DNA from: Extensimonas perlucida
GTDB lineage: Bacteria; Pseudomonadota; Gammaproteobacteria; Burkholderiales; Burkholderiaceae_C
Length of the DNA stretch: 64,000 bases
Assembly: GCF_007655255.1 (NCBI RefSeq)
Contig: NZ_VMYE01000006.1
Span: forward strand, 62,001-126,000
Direction: 5' to 3'
Of the stretch, positions 40,539-50,598 are shown one piece after another. The number at the start of each line of letters is the position of its first letter. Position 1 is the stretch's first letter. The notes beneath the pieces are model-generated. The model had not been told where the DNA came from. It was given only the letters and a program-made list of their open reading frames with translations, and searched no databases. A program made the position numbers and the translations under genes.

Positions 40539-42905
40539 TCAGCGCGCGGCGTTCGCGTCCGCCACGGTGAGCGCCGTCATGTTCACGATGCGGCGCACGG
40601 TGGCGCTGGCGGTGAGGATGTGCACCGGCTGGGCCGCGCCGAGCAGCACCGGGCCGATCGCGATGTTGCCGCCCGCGGCGGTCTTGAGCAGGTTGTAGGC
40701 GATGTTGGCCGCGTCGATGTTGGGCAGCACGAGCAGGTTCGCGTCGCCCTCGAGCGTGCTGCGCGGCATCAGCGCGCGGCGCGCGGCGCCGTCAAGCGCC
40801 ACGTCGCCGTGCATCTCGCCATCGACCTCGAGCCAGGGCGCCTGCACGCGCAGCAATGCGAGCGTCGCGCGCATCTTCACCGCGCTGGGCTCGTTGCTGC
40901 TCCCAAAATTGGAGTGACTCAGCAGCGCCGCCTTGGGCCGCACGCCAAAGCGCATCATTTCCTCGGCGGCCATGACGGTGATCTCGGCGAGCTGCGCGGC
41001 GCTCGGGTCGTAGTTGACGTGCGTATCGACGAGGAACACCTGACGTTCGGGCAGCAGCAGCGCGTTCATGGCGGCATAGGTATTGGCGCCCGGGCGCTTG
41101 CCTATCACCTGGTCGATGTAGTTCAAATGCATGGGGTTGGTGCCCCAGGTGCCGCAGATCAGCCCATCGACGTAGCCCTTGTGCAACAGCATCGCGCCGA
41201 TCAGCGACAGGCGCCGGCGCATTTCGATCTTGGCGATCGGGATGGTGATGCCCTTGCGCTCGGTCAGGCGGTGGTAGGTCTGCCAGAAGTCGCGGTAGCG
41301 CTCGTCCTGCTCGACGTTGACCACGTCGTAGTCCAAGCCTTCCTTGAGGCGCAGGCCAAACTTGGCGATGCGCTGCGCGATGATGGCGGGCCGCCCGATC
41401 AGCGTGGGGCGCGCGATGCGCTCATCGACCACGATCTGCGCCGCGCGCAGCACGCGCTCTTCCTCGCCCTCGGCGTAGGCCACGCGCTTTTTCGCACCCG
41501 CCTTGGCCGCCGCATAGATGGGCTTCATGATCGTGCCCGAGGCATAGACGAAGGTCTGCAGATGGTCGCGGTAGGCATCCATGTCGGCAATGGGGCGCAG
41601 CGCCACGCCGCTGTCCGCCGCGGCCTGCGCCACCGCGGGCGCGATCTTCATCATCAGGCGCGGATCGAAAGGCTTGGGGATCAGGTACTCAGGCCCGAAC
41701 GCGAGCGGCTCGCCCGCGTAGGCCGCGGCCACGACTTCGCTTTGCTCGGCCTGCGCGAGCTCGGCGATGGCGTGCACGGCGGCGACTTCCATCTCCAGCG
41801 TGATGGTGGTCGCGCCGCAGTCGAGCGCGCCGCGGAAGATGTACGGAAAGCACAGCACGTTGTTGACCTGGTTCGGGTAGTCGCTACGCCCCGTGGCCAT
41901 GATGGCGTCGTCACGCACCGCGCGCACCTCTTCGGGCAGGATTTCGGGCGTGGGGTTGGCGAGCGCGAAGATCAGCGGGCGCGCCGCCATCTTGCGCACC
42001 ATCTCGGGCTTGAGCACGCCGCCCGCCGACAGGCCCAAAAACACGTCCGCGTTCTCGATCACCTCGGCCAGCGTGCGCGCCGCCGTGGGCTGGGCAAAAA
42101 AGCGCTTGTCCTCGTCCATGAGCTCGGTGCGGCCTTCATAGACCACGCCTGCGAGGTCGGTCACCCAGATGTGCTCGCGCGGAATGCCGAGCTTGACGAG
42201 CAGCCCCAGGCACGCGAGCGCCGCCGCGCCCGCGCCCGAGGTCACGAGCTTGATTTTTGCGGGGTCTTTGCCCGCGACCTTGAGCCCGTTCAAGATGGCC
42301 GCACCCACGACGATGGCCGTGCCGTGCTGGTCGTCGTGGAACACGGGGATGTGCAGGCGCTCGCGCAGCTTGCGCTCGACGTAAAAGCAGTCGGGCGCCT
42401 TGATGTCCTCGAGGTTGATGCCGCCAAAGGTGGGTTCGAGCGCGGCGATGATCTCGACGAGCTTTTCGGGGTCTTTTTCGTTGATCTCGATGTCGAACAC
42501 GTCTATGCCCGAAAACTTCTTGAAGAGCACGGCCTTGCCCTCCATCACGGGCTTGCCCGCGAGCGGCCCGATGTCGCCCAGGCCCAGCACGGCCGTGCCG
42601 TTCGTGACCACGCCCACGAGATTGCCGCGGCTCGTGTAGCGAAAGGCCGCGCGCGGGTCTTTGACGATTTCCTCGCACGGCGCGGCGACGCCGGGCGAAT
42701 ACGCAAGCGCCAGATCGTGCTGGTTCACGAGCTGCTTGGTCGGCGTGACGGCGATCTTGCCGGGCTTGGGTTGGGCGTGGTATTCGAGCGCGGCGCGGCG
42801 CAGCTCGGCGCGCTTTTCGGGCGACATGCCGCTGCTCAGCGCGGCGGGCGCAGCGGCGCCGGGCATGGTGGAGGAAGGATGGGGGGCCGGGGTGTTCTCG
42901 GGCAT
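40539..42905 (-). CDS. maeB: NADP-dependent malic enzyme with C-terminal phosphotransacetylase-like domain
   Basis: A 788-aa MaeB-type enzyme, making pyruvate + CO2 + NADPH from malate. The N-terminal malic part (to about 440) includes [51 protein letters not shown], and [29 protein letters not shown] holds the metal ligands. [16 protein letters not shown] is the NADP fold. The C-terminal part (about 450-788) is a PTA-like regulatory domain ([32 protein letters not shown]). The start at 42905 has GGAG upstream; codons further up are non-family. Monocistronic. Confidence 0.96.
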   Translation of the reverse strand: MPENTPAPHPSSTMPGAAAPAALSSGMSPEKRAELRRAALEYHAQPKPGKIAVTPTKQLVNQHDLALAYSPGVAAPCEEIVKDPRAAFRYTSRGNLVGVVTNGTAVLGLGDIGPLAGKPVMEGKAVLFKKFSGIDVFDIEINEKDPEKLVEIIAALEPTFGGINLEDIKAPDCFYVERKLRERLHIPVFHDDQHGTAIVVGAAILNGLKVAGKDPAKIKLVTSGAGAAALACLGLLVKLGIPREHIWVTDLAGVVYEGRTELMDEDKRFFAQPTAARTLAEVIENADVFLGLSAGGVLKPEMVRKMAARPLIFALANPTPEILPEEVRAVRDDAIMATGRSDYPNQVNNVLCFPYIFRGALDCGATTITLEMEVAAVHAIAELAQAEQSEVVAAAYAGEPLAFGPEYLIPKPFDPRLMMKIAPAVAQAAADSGVALRPIADMDAYRDHLQTFVYASGTIMKPIYAAAKAGAKKRVAYAEGEEERVLRAAQIVVDERIARPTLIGRPAIIAQRIAKFGLRLKEGLDYDVVNVEQDERYRDFWQTYHRLTERKGITIPIAKIEMRRRLSLIGAMLLHKGYVDGLICGTWGTNPMHLNYIDQVIGKRPGANTYAAMNALLLPERQVFLVDTHVNYDPSAAQLAEITVMAAEEMMRFGVRPKAALLSHSNFGSSNEPSAVKMRATLALLRVQAPWLEVDGEMHGDVALDGAARRALMPRSTLEGDANLLVLPNIDAANIAYNLLKTAAGGNIAIGPVLLGAAQPVHILTASATVRRIVNMTALTVADANAAR

Positions 42906-43084
42906 GGGGCTTTCTCCAGGGGGGCGCCAGCGGCACGGCGTGGCAACTGCCCATGCGCAAATGTCCATGCACAACTGCCAGCGCGCCGGCGCGGGCTGGC
43001 CATTGTAGGCCGCACGCCCCGCGCTCGGGACACCCAAGCCGCACGCGCCGCACCGCCAGCACGCGCGTGGCAAGACGCTGGTTT

Positions 43085-43145
43085 ATAAGCCAAAAACGGC
43101 TCTAACGACCACCCATCAAGCACTAGCAGCTATCACATCGATAGT
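43085..43145. repeat. Dispersed palindromic element, intergenic copy
   Basis: AGCCAAAAACGGCTCTAACG, then CATCAAGCACTAGCAGCTAT, then CACATC. It is in reverse orientation, directly after the aminotransferase stop at 43147. Confidence 0.75.
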
Positions 43146-43146
43146 T

Positions 43147-44535
43147 TCACGCGGTCTGCGCGAGCGCCTCGCCGAGCGCGTTCACGAGGCGGTCGATCTC
43201 GGCCTTTTCGCTGATGAAGGGCGGCGCGAGCTGGATCGTGTCGCCGCCGTAGCGCACGTAAAAGCCCTTCTTCCAGCAGTGCATGGCGATCTCGTAGGGC
43301 CGGCGCGCGGGCTCGCCGGGCAGTGGCGCGATCGTAAAGCCCGCGGCGAGGCCGTAGTTGCGGATGTCGAGCACGTGTTTCGCACCCTGGAGGCTGTGCA
43401 CGGCCTGCTCGAAGTAAGGGGCGAGCGAGCGCACGCGCGCAATCGCGTCCTCTTTTTGCAGCAGGTCGAGCGCCGCGAGGCCCGCCGCGCAGGCCACAGG
43501 GTGCGCCGAATAGGTGTAGCCGTGCGGGAATTCGAGCAGGTAGTCGGGCCCGCCCGCGGCCATGAAGGTGTCGTAGATTTCCTTGCGCGCGATCACCGCG
43601 CCCAGCGGCTGTGCGCCGTTGGTCACCTGCTTGGCCACGTTCATGATGTCGGGCGTCACGCCGAAGGCCTCGGCGCCCGTGTAGGCGCCCGCGCGGCCAA
43701 AGCCCGTGATGACCTCGTCGAAGATCAGCAGAATGTCGTGCTGCGTGCAGATTTCGCGCAGACGCTCAAGGTAGCCCACGGGCGGAATCACCACGCCGCC
43801 CGAGCCCGAAAAGGGCTCGACGATCACGGCGGCGATGTTCGAGGCGTCGTGCAGCGCGATCAGATCGAGCAGCCGGTCGGCCAGCTGGCGCCCGCCCTCG
43901 GTCGGCTGGCCCTTGGCAAACGTGCCCGCAGGCGGCTGCGTGTGCGGCAGGTGGTCGGCCTCCACGCCCTGGCCGTAGAACTTGCGGTTCGCGCCTATGC
44001 CGCCCACCGAGGTGCCGCCGAAGTTCACGCCGTGGTAGCCCTTTTCGCGCCCGATCAGGCGCGTCTTGCTCGCCTGGCCCTTGAGGCGCCAGTAGGCGCG
44101 CGCCATCTTGAGCGAGGTGTCGGCCGATTCCGACCCCGAGCCCGTGAAAAACACATAGTCCAGCCCCGCGGGCGTGAGCTCCTTGATTTTGTTGGCAAGC
44201 GCGAACGCCGCCGGGTGCCCGAACTGGAACGCCGGCGCGTAGTCCAGCGTGTGCGCCTGCTGCGCAATGGCTTCGGCGATCTCGCGGCGCGCGTGGCCCA
44301 GACCCGAACACCACAGGCCCGAGAGCCCGTCGAACACCTTGCGCCCGTCGGCGTCGGTGAAGTAGGCGCCGCTCGCGGCGACGATCAGGCGCGGGTCGGC
44401 CTTGAACTGGCGGTTCGCGGTGTAGGGCATCCAGTGCGCGTCGAGCCAGGCGGCATCGCGGCGCACGGGAGCGGGAAAGGATGCGGGAAAGGCCGCGGAT
44501 TCGGCGGCAGCGGGGGCGGTGGTGGCAAGCGTCAT
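43147..44535 (-). CDS. Omega-amino acid--pyruvate aminotransferase (class III)
   Basis: A 462-aa PLP-dependent class-III aminotransferase. HWMPYTANRQFKADPRLIVAASGAYFTDADGR is the usual opening of beta-alanine:pyruvate transaminases. YVFFTGSGSESADTSLKMARAYWR, GEKGYHG-like REKGYHGVNFGGTSVGG, and LLIFDEVITGFGRAG follow. The PLP Lys (about 302) is in MNVAKQVTNGAQPLGAV. It probably moves the amino group of beta-alanine or another omega-amine to pyruvate. The start ATG at 44535 follows GGGAGAC. It is divergent from a LysR regulator, which likely controls it. Confidence 0.93.
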   Translation of the reverse strand: MTLATTAPAAAESAAFPASFPAPVRRDAAWLDAHWMPYTANRQFKADPRLIVAASGAYFTDADGRKVFDGLSGLWCSGLGHARREIAEAIAQQAHTLDYAPAFQFGHPAAFALANKIKELTPAGLDYVFFTGSGSESADTSLKMARAYWRLKGQASKTRLIGREKGYHGVNFGGTSVGGIGANRKFYGQGVEADHLPHTQPPAGTFAKGQPTEGGRQLADRLLDLIALHDASNIAAVIVEPFSGSGGVVIPPVGYLERLREICTQHDILLIFDEVITGFGRAGAYTGAEAFGVTPDIMNVAKQVTNGAQPLGAVIARKEIYDTFMAAGGPDYLLEFPHGYTYSAHPVACAAGLAALDLLQKEDAIARVRSLAPYFEQAVHSLQGAKHVLDIRNYGLAAGFTIAPLPGEPARRPYEIAMHCWKKGFYVRYGGDTIQLAPPFISEKAEIDRLVNALGEALAQTA

Positions 44536-44633
44536 GGCAGTCTCCCAGGGCGGGCGGAAAAGCAAAAGCGCCTATTGTTCGCCGCCTCCATAATGCCTCC
44601 AATAGTGCAATATCACCGTTTACTTGAGTATCT
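44536..44633. promoter_or_regulatory. Divergent promoter/LysR operator region
   Basis: 98 bp between the start codons of the aminotransferase and the LysR gene. It contains CTATTG (44572-44577) facing CAATAG (44600-44605), and an ATAGTGCAATAT dyad-like stretch (44602-44613). These are plausible LysR T-N11-A type contacts. Placement is inferred from position only. Confidence 0.4.
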
Positions 44634-45638
44634 ATGCAAGTAAATCACCCCCCTGCCTCTGCTCCCCTGCCGCCCACCGACGGGCGCCAGCGCGCCGTGC
44701 TCGGGCAGCTCAGCGACATGGACTTGCGCCTGCTGCAGGTGTTCAAGAGCGTGGTCGAATGCGGCGGCCTGGCCGCGGCCGAGCTCGAACTCAACATCGC
44801 CACGAGCACCATCAGCCGCCACCTCAAAGACCTGGAAACGCGCCTGGGCCTGGTGCTGTGCCGGCGCGGGCGCGCGGGCTTTGCGCTCACGCCCGAAGGC
44901 CGGCGCGTCTATGAAGAAACGCTGCGCCTGCTCGACGCGGTGCAGGCGTTTCGCCGCGGCGTGGACGACATCCACGCGCGCCTGGGCGGCCCGCTGGCGC
45001 TCGCCGTGTTCGACCAGACCGCGAGCAACCCCGCCGCGCGCATCCACGCGGCGATTGCCGACTTCACACGCCAGGCGCCCGGCGTGCACCTGGAGCTGCA
45101 CGTGGGCAGCATCCAGACCATAGAGCGCGGCGTGCTCGAAGGGCGCTTCCAGGTCGGCATCATCCCCGCGCACCGCAGCGCCTCCAGCCTGCTCTACACA
45201 CCGCTGTTCGACGAAACCATGCTGCTGTATTGCGGCGCCGGGCATCCCTTGTTCGGTGCCGACCACGATACGAATAAGACGCTCGACTGGGACGCACTGC
45301 GCCGCTACCCGTTCGCGGGCCTGGGCTACCACTCGCCCAACATGGAGTTGAGCCACCAGGCGCAGCTCACGCGCAGCGCCACGGGCTTCGATCAGGAAGC
45401 GATCGCCACCTTGATCCTCTCGGGCTGCTTTCTGGGCTTTTTGCCCGACCACTACGCCGAAGCCTTCGTGCGCGCAGGCCGCATGCAGGCCGTGCGCCCC
45501 GCGCTGTTGCGCTACAGCTGCAGCTTCGTGGGCCTGCTGCGCCGCTCGCCCGCGCCCACGCGCGCCGCGCAGCTGCTGCAGCGCTGCCTGGTCGCCGCGC
45601 ACGCCGGCATCAGCACCTGCGATCCGCTGCCGGCCTGA
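44634..45638 (+). CDS. LysR-family transcriptional regulator
   Basis: A 334-aa regulator. The N-terminal HTH lies at about 28-90: MDLRLLQVFKSVVECGGLAAAELELNIATSTISRHLKDLETRLGLVLCRRGRAGFALTPEGRRVYEE. The rest is the type-2 periplasmic-binding-like effector domain (LHVGSIQTIERGVLEGRFQVGIIPAHR, then YCGAGHPLFG). It is divergent from the omega-aminotransferase, its most likely target. The inducer is unknown. The ATG at 44634 gives a 27-residue extension before the HTH core. Confidence 0.92.
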   Translation: MQVNHPPASAPLPPTDGRQRAVLGQLSDMDLRLLQVFKSVVECGGLAAAELELNIATSTISRHLKDLETRLGLVLCRRGRAGFALTPEGRRVYEETLRLLDAVQAFRRGVDDIHARLGGPLALAVFDQTASNPAARIHAAIADFTRQAPGVHLELHVGSIQTIERGVLEGRFQVGIIPAHRSASSLLYTPLFDETMLLYCGAGHPLFGADHDTNKTLDWDALRRYPFAGLGYHSPNMELSHQAQLTRSATGFDQEAIATLILSGCFLGFLPDHYAEAFVRAGRMQAVRPALLRYSCSFVGLLRRSPAPTRAAQLLQRCLVAAHAGISTCDPLPA

Positions 45639-45762
45639 AAGCGCCGTCTCGGTCAACCTGCACCCGCCTTCGCCGCCAAGTGCTGCAGCAGCCAGTCTGT
45701 GAAGCCGGCCCTGCGCAGCGGGCGCACCGGCATGGCCTGCAAAGACATGGCACGCGGCATTT

Positions 45763-46023
45763 TCATGCCCCTTGCGCCATGGCCACCGGCACGGCATCTG
45801 GGCGTTCTTTGCTGCGCTGCGCACGCGCCCAGGCTTTCTCATGAAAAAAGAAGGCCACAGCCTGCACGCTGGGCTCCAGCAGACTCAGCGTGAAAGCTGC
45901 CCACAAGTTGCCGGTGACCGCATAAGCCACCAAGGCGGCCACGCAAACGTGGATCACATAGTAGCTCACCGTTTTGAGCAGCATAGTCCGGTTTTTCCGC
46001 AGGGTGCGACGAATCAAGCGCAT
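45763..46023 (-). CDS. DUF2061 small membrane protein
   Basis: An 86-aa protein with the DUF2061 motif: TVSYYVIHVCVAALVAYAVTGNLWAAFTLSLLEPSVQAVAFFFHEKAWAR. It has two membrane helices. Of two close ATGs, that at 46023 is chosen because AAGGAG lies 7 nt upstream; the one at 46029 is only 1 nt from the SD. The function is unknown. An open frame continues to 46119 but has no SD or homology. Confidence 0.86.
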   Translation of the reverse strand: MRLIRRTLRKNRTMLLKTVSYYVIHVCVAALVAYAVTGNLWAAFTLSLLEPSVQAVAFFFHEKAWARAQRSKERPDAVPVAMAQGA

Positions 46024-46200
46024 AGCCATACTCCTTGTGCTTCTGCGCAAATGGTAGTGATTCGCAAGTACTATTTCCAATCGATTTTCCCTAAGCTGCC
46101 CATAGCGGCTGAAAAGCACCGTCCTCTCGTGCGCGGCGCGCTGCAGGCGGCGGACCTGCGCGGCGAAGCCATCCCCGAGCCCGTGGGCCGCAACACCGCC

Positions 46201-46279
46201 GCGGCCAAAATGACCGCCAGCCGTCCGCCAGCGCCCGCGTAGGCGCGCAGCGCCGCCTCATGACCAATCTGGGTTCAAA
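46201..46279. repeat. Half copy of the long inverted-repeat element
   Basis: GCGGCCAAAATGACCGCCAG, then CCGTCCGCCAGCGCCCGCGT, ending CCAATCTGGGTTCAA. It matches the reverse complement of the left arm of the element at 53327-53510, with few mismatches. It ends 20 bp before the SAH riboswitch. Confidence 0.85.
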
Positions 46280-46298
46280 TAGGCTCTAAAATCCGCCA

Positions 46299-46388
46299 CC
46301 TCCGAGGAGCGTTGCAGCGCCCCAGTCACCCGCCGGTGGCCTCAGGGCGTGAGGCTCGGAAACCGTGTTTTGCAACGACGCTCATCCA
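46299..46388 (+). promoter_or_regulatory. S-adenosylhomocysteine (SAH) riboswitch
   Basis: The conserved core is plain: CTCCGAGGAGCGTTGCAGCG opens it, GAGGCTCGGAAACCG lies in the middle, and GCAACGACGCTCA closes it. GAGCGTTGC pairs with GCAACGACGCTC. It sits directly upstream of ahcY. SAH binding turns expression on, letting the cell clear the toxic product of methylation. The match to the known ahcY leader consensus of betaproteobacteria is strong. Confidence 0.94.
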
Positions 46389-46450
46389 CCACTTCCGGTG
46401 CGGTGAGTCGTCTTTTGCCCCGCGCCGGTGTTGACTTTCAGGAGCACACC

Positions 46451-47882
<1,432 letters not shown>

Positions 47883-47887
<5 letters not shown>

Positions 47888-47935
47888 TAGCGTAGCTTCA
47901 AGCGCTTTTAAAACGGGCGTTATAGGCCGATTTCA
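47883..47935. repeat. Dispersed palindromic element at the end of ahcY
   Basis: TATTGATAGCGTAGCTTCAA, then GCGCTTTTAAAACGGGCGTT, then ATAGGCCGATTTCA. It overlaps the ahcY stop codon by a few bases and continues downstream. Confidence 0.65.
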
Positions 47936-47983
47936 CCCAGATTGCCCATGAAGCGGAATTTCCCGGTATGCGCGATGTATGCC

Positions 47984-48100
47984 CCGTCATTGCGAGGGCC
48001 GTCAGGCCCGTGGCAATCCATATGGCTTTCGATGCAGCGCCTGCGTCCCTTGCTAGGTCCGGACTGGATTGCCGCGCCCCTGCGGGGCTCGCAATGACGG
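47984..48100. repeat. 117-bp GTCATTGCGAG inverted-repeat element
   Basis: It starts CCGTCATTGCGAG (47984-47996) and ends with the exact inverse CTCGCAATGACGG (48088-48100). Inner arms TGGCAATCCATA and TGGATTGCCGCGCC also pair. It is non-coding. This motif is common in many bacterial genomes as a MITE-like repeat. It lies between ahcY and tlyA. Confidence 0.9.
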
Positions 48101-48111
48101 ACGTCTCGGCC

Positions 48112-48160
48112 GCGGCCAAACTGCCTCGCCATCGTCCCGCGTCCTAACAATCTGGGTTTC
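48112..48160. repeat. Half copy of the long inverted-repeat element, near tlyA
   Basis: GCGGCCAAACTGCCTCGCCA, then TCGTCCCGCGTCCTAACAAT, then CTGGGTTTC. It matches the right arm of the element at 53327-53510 (shortened by one segment). Confidence 0.75.
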
Positions 48161-48175
48161 ATTCAAAAATACGCC

Positions 48176-49006
48176 GTGCGCGCCGATCAGCTCCTCGTCG
48201 AACGCGGCCTGGCCGCGAGCCGCAGCCAGGCGCAGCGCCTGATCGCGGCGGGCGCGCGCTGGCGCTCGCCCGCCGGCTGGCGGTCGCTGGCCAAGGCCGA
48301 CGAGCTGCCGGCCGATGCCGAGCTGCAGCTGCTCGACGCGGCCGAGGCGCGCTATGTCTCGCGCGGCGGGCTCAAGCTCGAAGGCGCGCTCGCCGCCACG
48401 GGGCTGGACGTGCGCGGCTGGGCTTGCCTGGACGTGGGCCAATCGACCGGCGGCTTTACCGACTGCCTGCTGCAGCACGGCGCCGCGTGCGTGGTCGGCG
48501 TCGATGTGGGCCAGGGCCAGCTGCACCCGCGCCTGCGCGCCGACGCGCGCGTGCGCTGCCTCGAGCAATGCAACGCACGCCACCTGACTGCATCTGATTT
48601 GATAGCTGCTGGCGCTTATCCATCAAGCGCTAGTGGCCCATTTGATCTAAAACCGAGGGCCGGCTTCGACCTCGTCACGGGCGATCTGTCGTTCATCTCG
48701 CTCACGCTGGTGCTGCCCGCGCTGGCGCCGCTCGTCAAACCCGGCGGTGCGCTGCTGATGCTGGTCAAGCCGCAGTTCGAGCTGCAGCCCGCGCAGATCG
48801 GCAAGGGCGGCATCGTGCGCGATGCGGCGCTCTATGCGCTCGTCGAGCAGCGCATCCGCATGGCCTGCACCGCGCTGGGCCTGGCCGAATTGCAGTGGCT
48901 GGCCAGCCCCATCGCAGGTGGCGACGGCAACCGCGAATTTTTCATTTTTGCAAGGAGAGGGCATGACCTCGAGCCCACCACCAACCATGCAGCCAGCCCG
49001 CCATGA
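48176..49006 (+). CDS. tlyA: TlyA-family S4/FtsJ-type rRNA methyltransferase (hemolysin A family)
   Basis: A 276-aa protein. The S4 RNA-binding domain (about 1-60) opens MRADQLLVERGLAASRSQAQRLIAAG from a GTG start at 48176. The SAM-binding FtsJ domain begins YVSRGGLKLEGALAATGLDVRGWACLDVGQSTGGFTDCLLQHGA. KPRAGFDLVTGDLSFISLTLVLPAL and LLMLVKPQFELQP hold catalytic Asp and Lys. It is likely a 2'-O-methylating rRNA enzyme as in Mycobacterium TlyA. Residues about 142-160 (LIAAGAYPSSASGPFD) are an in-frame palindromic element inserted between conserved blocks. The last 44 bp overlap metF. Confidence 0.9.
   Translation: MRADQLLVERGLAASRSQAQRLIAAGARWRSPAGWRSLAKADELPADAELQLLDAAEARYVSRGGLKLEGALAATGLDVRGWACLDVGQSTGGFTDCLLQHGAACVVGVDVGQGQLHPRLRADARVRCLEQCNARHLTASDLIAAGAYPSSASGPFDLKPRAGFDLVTGDLSFISLTLVLPALAPLVKPGGALLMLVKPQFELQPAQIGKGGIVRDAALYALVEQRIRMACTALGLAELQWLASPIAGGDGNREFFIFARRGHDLEPTTNHAASPP
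48597..48655. repeat. Dispersed palindromic element inside tlyA (best-preserved copy)
   Basis: TTTGATAGCTGCTGGCGCTT, then ATCCATCAAGCGCTAGTGGC, then CCATTTGATCTAAAA. GGCGCTT and AAGCGCT form a stem around a 7-nt loop. It is translated in frame. I use this copy as the reference for the family. Confidence 0.9.
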
Positions 49007-49862
49007 AGCGCCGGCACGGCTGCCGCTGAGTTTCGAATTCTTCCCGCCCAAGACGCCCGAGGGCGTGGCAAAGCTGCGCACCGTGCGCCGCGCGCTCTAT
49101 GCGCTCGCGCCCGAGTTCTGCTCGGTCACCTACGGCGCGGGCGGCTCCACGCACGAGGGCAGCTTTGCCACCGTGCGCGAGATTCTGTCCGAGGGCGTGC
49201 CCGCTGCCGCGCATTTCTCGTGCATAGGCGCCACGCGCGCCTCGGTGCGCGCGCAGCTGCAAGAGCTGCAGGCCATGGGCGTCAAGCGCCTGGTCGCGCT
49301 GCGCGGCGACCTGCCCAGCGGCTACGGCCTGGGCGGCGAGTTCCACTACGCGAGCGAGCTCGTCGCATTCATCCGCGCCGAAACCGGGCGGCACTTTCAC
49401 ATCGAAGTCGCCGCCTACCCCGAAATGCACCCGCAGGCGCGCTCGCCCGCAGCCGACCTGCAAGCCTTCGCAACCAAGCTGCGCGCCGGCGCAGATTCGG
49501 CCATCACGCAGTATTTCTACAACGCCGACGCGTACTTCCGTTTCGTCGACGAGGTGCAGCGCCTGGGTGTCGATGTGGCGCGCGTGCCCATCGTGCCCGG
49601 CATCATGCCCATCACGGGCGCAACGCAGCTGCTGCGCTTTTCCGACGCCTGCGGCGCCGAAGTGCCGCGCTGGATCCGCCTGCGCCTGCAGGCCTTTGGC
49701 GACGACACGGCCAGCATCCAAGCCTTTGGCCTCGACGTGGTGACGGCGCTGTGCGAGCGCCTGATCGCCGGCGGCGCACCGGCGCTGCACTTTTACACCA
49801 TGAACCAGAGCGCAGCCACGCTCGCGATCTGCACACGCCTGCGCGGCGCAGGGCGGGGTTGA
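48963..49862 (+). CDS. metF: 5,10-methylenetetrahydrofolate reductase
   Basis: A 299-aa flavoenzyme that makes 5-methyl-THF for methionine synthesis. Marks are LSFEFFPPKTPEGVAKL (catalytic Glu region), CSVTYGAGGSTHEGS, and VKRLVALRGDLPSG. ADSAITQYFYNADAYFRFVDE and VPIVPGIMPITGATQLLRFSDACGAEVP complete the barrel. The ATG at 48963 follows AAGGAGAGGG inside the tlyA 3' end. Adjacent to ahcY, so methionine-cycle genes are grouped here. Confidence 0.96.
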   Translation: MTSSPPPTMQPARHEAPARLPLSFEFFPPKTPEGVAKLRTVRRALYALAPEFCSVTYGAGGSTHEGSFATVREILSEGVPAAAHFSCIGATRASVRAQLQELQAMGVKRLVALRGDLPSGYGLGGEFHYASELVAFIRAETGRHFHIEVAAYPEMHPQARSPAADLQAFATKLRAGADSAITQYFYNADAYFRFVDEVQRLGVDVARVPIVPGIMPITGATQLLRFSDACGAEVPRWIRLRLQAFGDDTASIQAFGLDVVTALCERLIAGGAPALHFYTMNQSAATLAICTRLRGAGRG

Positions 49863-50560
49863 TGCACACGGGCCTGCACGCCAAAGCGCTGGGCGTGCAA
49901 GGCCCGCCGCTGGCGCGCCGCGGGCCTAGGCGCCTGTCGGGCTTTGGAATCGTCGGCTGCGGCACATTCTCGCTTTCGACGCCCAAAGTCCGACAGGCTG
50001 CTCGTGCGGCGGCTCTGGTGGCCGGGTGGCTGGCGTTTTCCCTTACCCTGACGCCCGCAACGCCGGCCCGCGCCGAGGGCCTGAACGCTCCGGCGCCCGA
50101 GGCATTCGCGCCCACCGTGCTCTCGCCGCGCGGCGAGACGCTGCTGCTCGAACCACCCGCAGAACCTGCGCCCGAAGGCCCGGACGATGACGCCGAAACC
50201 AGCGGCATTTCCACCCGGCAGAGCGCACTCTCGCTGCTGCCGCAGGCGCGGCGCAAAGGGCTGGCGTCGTGGTACGGCCTCAAGTTCCACCGCCGGCGCA
50301 CCGCAAGCGGCGAGCCCTACGACATGCACGGCCTCACCGCCGCCCACCCCAGCCTGCCCTTCGGCACGCGCGTATGCGTGTTGAGCCGCGACACCGGGCG
50401 CAGCGTGGTCGTACGCATCAACGACCGCAGCGCCTACTCGTCCCGCCGCGTGATCGATCTGAGCAAAGGCGCCGCAAGCGCCCTGGGAATCGTCGGCCTG
50501 GGCCTCAAACCCGTGGAACTCTCCGTGCTCGCGCCGGGCCACACGGAATGCGCGCCTTGA
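49862..50560 (+). CDS. RlpA-like double-psi beta-barrel protein
   Basis: A 232-aa exported protein. The ATG at 49862 overlaps the metF stop (TGATG). An unusually long N-terminal region precedes a hydrophobic segment (ARAAALVAGWLAFSLTLTPATPARA, about 46-70) that serves as signal. The DPBB domain (about 133-225) is RKGLASWYGLKFHRRRTASGEPYDMHGLTAAHPSLPFGTRVCVLSRDTGRSVVVRINDR. That is the RlpA septal lytic-transglycosylase fold. No lipobox or SPOR domain is present, so it is a short RlpA relative. Confidence 0.88.
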   Translation: MHTGLHAKALGVQGPPLARRGPRRLSGFGIVGCGTFSLSTPKVRQAARAAALVAGWLAFSLTLTPATPARAEGLNAPAPEAFAPTVLSPRGETLLLEPPAEPAPEGPDDDAETSGISTRQSALSLLPQARRKGLASWYGLKFHRRRTASGEPYDMHGLTAAHPSLPFGTRVCVLSRDTGRSVVVRINDRSAYSSRRVIDLSKGAASALGIVGLGLKPVELSVLAPGHTECAP

Positions 50561-50598
50561 GCAAGATAGGCGAAAAGATCCGCCTCACATCCCCCATT

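Noticed and set aside
40530-43088. 852-aa plus-strand frame opposite maeB
   Set aside because: Shadow; the opposite strand encodes complete MaeB.
45653-45766. 37-codon minus-strand frame after DUF2061 (ends RRAGFTDWLLQHLAAKAG…)
   Set aside because: It has a plausible protein-like end, perhaps a remnant of a longer gene, but it is too short, overlaps the DUF2061 end and has no SD.
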